Source: Desulfobacterales bacterium (GTDB taxonomy: Bacteria > Desulfobacterota > Desulfobacteria > Desulfobacterales > 4be13). Taken from it: a stretch of 6,959 nucleotides of DNA. This document shows positions 6,899-6,959 of this stretch, one piece after another. The notes below the pieces were generated by a model, which saw nothing but the letters and a program-made list of their open reading frames with translations, had not been told where the DNA came from and did not search any database. Both the position numbers and the translations under genes were made by a program. Where the stretch lies: the NCBI GenBank assembly GCA_029940115.1, contig JAOZRQ010000327.1:858-7816 (forward strand), given 5' to 3'. Position 1 is the stretch's first letter; each line of letters starts with the position of its first letter.

Positions 6899-6959
6899 GC
6901 ATACCTTCTTCTTACATATCCATATTGTTTTGTATTTGACATATAGGCTTAGTTTTCCG

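Larger units (their letters stand above)
6512..6959. other. Non-coding leader upstream of the operon
   Basis: This 448-base stretch is more AT-rich than the genes and has no convincing coding region on either strand. It holds the snap-back element at 6580-6634, the 13-bp direct repeats beside it, a hairpin at 6872-6898, and a 7-bp inverted repeat TGGCACT/AGTGCCA at 6784-6790 and 6823-6829. The promoter for the minus-strand operon should be here or further right, but I see no pair of -35 and -10 boxes with good match and spacing. A plus-strand TTGACA at 6936-6941 has no visible partner before the window ends. Confidence 0.6.

Noticed and set aside
6936..6941. TTGACA as a plus-strand -35 box
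   Set aside because: The matching -10 position falls at or beyond the window end, so it cannot be judged, and no plus-strand gene is visible.
6815..6946. Plus-strand open frame of 43 codons, aromatic-rich
   Set aside because: No Shine-Dalgarno precedes the ATG, and the Phe-rich run is a reading of the T tracts; no recognisable motif.

Overview
The window carries one two-gene operon read from the minus strand, with a non-coding leader upstream. The organism looks like a Gram-negative bacterium with large modular surface proteins, most plausibly a deltaproteobacterium-type lineage (Desulfobacterota or Myxococcota). That placement is inferred from protein style: many carboxypeptidase-regulatory-like repeats, paired NWISF modules and paired DDECRG modules. 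No rRNA or housekeeping marker is present, so the taxonomy is weak.

Layout, in the direction of transcription (right to left). Bases 6959-6512 hold no convincing gene. They contain a 55-nt, near-perfect snap-back hairpin of the REP/REPIN or small-MITE kind, bracketed by a 13-bp direct repeat, plus a second AT-rich hairpin. Bases 6511-4484 encode a 675-residue membrane-anchored protein. It has one N-terminal transmembrane segment, a beta-rich region, and a HEAT-like helical domain that reads much like the N-terminal helical domain of vitellogenin and microsomal triglyceride transfer protein. Nine bases later, a second gene starts at 4474 and runs off the left edge; 1491 codons are visible with no frameshift or stop.

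The second product has a Sec signal peptide, then ten tandem domains of about 101-106 residues, each with an invariant Trp-Trp and an even number of cysteines. These are followed by two NWISF modules, a basic linker, two modules carrying AFKDDECRG, and at the window edge a short helix-like segment resembling half of a dockerin repeat.

The two genes are almost certainly co-transcribed and perhaps translationally coupled, because the stop codon of the first abuts the Shine-Dalgarno of the second. Both products are predicted to act outside the cytoplasm. A working idea, which is inference only, is an envelope system in which the anchored lipid-transfer-like protein works with a giant secreted or surface protein. 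No strong plus-strand gene is seen; the long plus-strand open frames are shadows of the repetitive minus-strand genes.
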